Positions 4,321 to 6,107 of a stretch of DNA of 6,107 bases are shown here, piece after piece (the first letter of the stretch is position 1; every line of letters starts with the position of its first letter). The DNA is from Acidobacteriaceae bacterium. Its GTDB lineage: Bacteria > Acidobacteriota > Terriglobia > Terriglobales > Acidobacteriaceae. A program made the position numbers and the translations under genes. Location of the stretch: positions 1-6,107 of the forward strand of contig JAOAPJ010000305.1 of the NCBI GenBank assembly GCA_025462805.1. The letters run 5' to 3'. The notes beneath the pieces were generated by a model. That model was not told the origin of the DNA. It worked only from the letters and a program-made list of their open reading frames with translations, and ran no database searches.

Positions 4321-6107
4321 ATGTCACTCAGCATGCCCCGCCCTCTGTGCCTCGCATTCGCGAGCGCCACCCTCGCCTTCGCGCCGGCTACCCTGCACGC
4401 TCAGTCAGCCACAAGCACCGAGAAGCCAGTCCAGACCATACCCGGCTTTGACAAATCGGCGATGGACACCACAGCCGACCCGTGTGTTGACTTCTACCAG
4501 TACGCCTGCGGGAATTACAGCAAACTGCACCCCATCCCCTCCGACCAGGCCTCATACAACCAGTTCGTCAACCTGTATGAGTTCAACACCCAGGCTCTGC
4601 ACGGCATCCTCGACAAGGCAGCAGCGGCCCATGCAGCGCCCGGCAGCGATGAGCAGAAGATCGGCGATTATTACGCCACCTGCATGGATACGGCCGCCAT
4701 CGAAAGGGCAGGCCTCGCTCCGATTCAAGCCGAGCTCGATCGCATCGCCGCCCTGCAGTCGACCGCCGACTTCACGCCCGAGATCGCCCACCTCGCACGG
4801 ATCGACATCGACACCTTCTTCTCGCTCGGCGCCATCCAGGACTTCAAGGACGCCACTCGCGAGATCGCCTTGCTCGACCAGGGAGGCATCGGCATGCCGG
4901 AGAAGGACTACTACCTGCGCAGCGGCGCAAAAGACGAGGAGCTGCGCCAGCAGTACGTCCAACACCTCACCAACATGCTCAAGCTGCTCGGCGAATCGCC
5001 GGAGGCTGCCAGCAAGCACGCCGCCAGCATCATGACCTTCGAGACGGCGCTGGCGAAGGTCTCCATGGGCAACGTGGAACGCCGCGATCCGGAGGCCATC
5101 TACCACATGCAGCCGCTCCAGAAGCTCGCGGCCGACACCCCTAACCTGCACATCGTGGAGTTCCTCAAAGACGCCGGCGCACCGCCCGTCGCCGAGCTCA
5201 ACGTCGCCAACCCGCAATTCTTCACCGGGCTTAACCAGCTCATCGCCTCCACCCCGGTTGACACCCTGAAGAGCTACATGCGCGTGCATCTGGTGGATGG
5301 CGTCGCCGGACGCCTTCCCAAGGCCTTCGACGATGAGCACTTCGACTTCTACAGCCGCAAGCTGCAAGGCACACCCGAGCAGCAGGCCCGCTGGAAGCGC
5401 TGCGTCAACACGACTGACGAGAACCTCGGCGAGGTGCTCGGCAGAGTCTATGTGGCACAGTATTTTCCAGCGGACAGCAAGGCCCGTACTTCTGACGAGG
5501 TCAAACAGATTGAAGGGGCCATGGCCCGCGACCTCGACCAGCTCACCTGGATGACCCCGGAGACACGCGCCAAGGCACACGAAAAGCTTGCTGCCATCGT
5601 CGACAAGATCGGCTATCCCAACAAATGGCGCGACTACTCGGCACTCGAGATCAAGCCCGGTCAGCCCATGGAGAACGCCCTCCGCGCGCGTGAGTTCAAC
5701 AGCGACTACGAGCTGCATAAAATCGGCAAGCCGGTGGACAAGGGCGAATGGCAGATGACACCACCCACCGTGAACGCCTACTACGACTCCAGCATGAACA
5801 CCATCAACTTCCCTGCCGGCATTTTGCAGCCCGCCTTCTATGACAAGGCCGCATCGGATGCGACCAACTACGGGCACATCGGCGCGGTGGTGGGGCATGA
5901 GCTGACGCACGGCTTCGACGACGAAGGCCGCAAGTTCGACGCGCAGGGGAACCTGAAGGGCTGGTGGACCGACGAGGACGCCAAGCGATTCGAGCAGCGC
6001 ACCGATTGCCTGGTGAACGAGTACAACAGCTTCGTCGCGGTGGATGACATGCACGTGAACGGCAAGCTGACGCTGGGTGAGAACACGGCGGACAACGGCG
6101 GACTGCG
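4321..6107 (+). CDS. Second secreted M13 metallopeptidase, cut by the right edge
   Basis: A paralogue of the preceding gene. The visible 595 residues begin MSLSMPRPLCLAF and carry a signal peptide with likely cleavage after LHA (residue 27). The M13 N-terminal domain opens with ADPCVDFYQYACG (53-64), and the catalytic domain has NAYY at 485-488, HELTH at 526-530 and GENTAD with Glu587 and Asp591. Cysteines 55, 63, 121, 361 and 563 match those of the first copy. Spacing from NAYY to HELTH is 41 residues in both. The frame stays open to the last base, so roughly the final 90-95 residues are outside, including the expected catalytic His, substrate Arg and last three cysteines. The ATG at 4321 is preferred over the ATG at 4333 because GGAG lies 10 nt before it. 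It is probably co-transcribed with the first peptidase. The truncation is only the window boundary; nothing suggests a broken gene. Confidence 0.93.
   Translation, partial: MSLSMPRPLCLAFASATLAFAPATLHAQSATSTEKPVQTIPGFDKSAMDTTADPCVDFYQYACGNYSKLHPIPSDQASYNQFVNLYEFNTQALHGILDKAAAAHAAPGSDEQKIGDYYATCMDTAAIERAGLAPIQAELDRIAALQSTADFTPEIAHLARIDIDTFFSLGAIQDFKDATREIALLDQGGIGMPEKDYYLRSGAKDEELRQQYVQHLTNMLKLLGESPEAASKHAASIMTFETALAKVSMGNVERRDPEAIYHMQPLQKLAADTPNLHIVEFLKDAGAPPVAELNVANPQFFTGLNQLIASTPVDTLKSYMRVHLVDGVAGRLPKAFDDEHFDFYSRKLQGTPEQQARWKRCVNTTDENLGEVLGRVYVAQYFPADSKARTSDEVKQIEGAMARDLDQLTWMTPETRAKAHEKLAAIVDKIGYPNKWRDYSALEIKPGQPMENALRAREFNSDYELHKIGKPVDKGEWQMTPPTVNAYYDSSMNTINFPAGILQPAFYDKAASDATNYGHIGAVVGHELTHGFDDEGRKFDAQGNLKGWWTDEDAKRFEQRTDCLVNEYNSFVAVDDMHVNGKLTLGENTADNGGL

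Noticed and set aside
4552..6054. 500-codon open frame antisense to the second peptidase gene
   Set aside because: It has no ribosome-binding site or recognisable domain and is a by-product of GC-rich codon use in the strongly supported M13 frame. Its likeness to the antisense frame at 3063-4154 comes from the paralogy of the sense genes and should not be read as a conserved protein.

Overview
This is a GC-rich bacterial window with four recognisable protein genes and a possible fifth at the left edge. The best guess for the host is a soil Acidobacteriota (Terriglobia/Acidobacteriaceae). Reasons are two adjacent secreted M13 (neprilysin-type) metallopeptidases, a family often multiplied in that group, and a secreted propeller-like protein of a style I associate with acidobacterial genomes. 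Both points rest on memory, not a search; the phylum is a moderate-confidence inference and no genus is claimed.

Layout. Bases 1-39 (minus) may hold the first codons of a gene running off the left edge. Its strong Shine-Dalgarno, candidate promoter (219-247) and long leader lie in 40-247. That leader contains an extensive hairpin (121-176), and a 13-bp dyad (229-241) sits inside the promoter. Facing the other way, a good sigma70-type promoter (362-390) and a roughly 90-nt folded leader precede rpsT (489-764, ribosomal protein S20), which ends at a hairpin terminator (786-820). Convergent to rpsT is a minus-strand gene (843-2102) for a secreted 419-residue protein of unknown function with beta-propeller-like repeats. 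A 108-bp divergent gap separates it from the first M13 peptidase (2211-4271, TTG start), with a promoter at 2138-2166. A second, paralogous M13 peptidase follows after 49 bp (from 4321) and is cut by the right edge inside its catalytic domain.

How the parts relate. The two M13 genes look like an operon of exported zinc endopeptidases acting on peptides in the periplasm or outside the cell. Visible zinc-site and substrate-binding residues are intact in both, and the neprilysin disulfide cysteines are conserved in the complete copy. The propeller-like protein is also exported and shares their upstream region, so a link is possible but not shown. rpsT is a housekeeping gene with its own promoter and terminator.

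No mobile element, CRISPR array, tRNA or rRNA was seen. The most open-ended material is the non-coding DNA at 40-488, where two divergent candidate promoters and several RNA folds sit together, and the unassigned secreted protein. I found no strong evidence for a wholly new multi-gene system.
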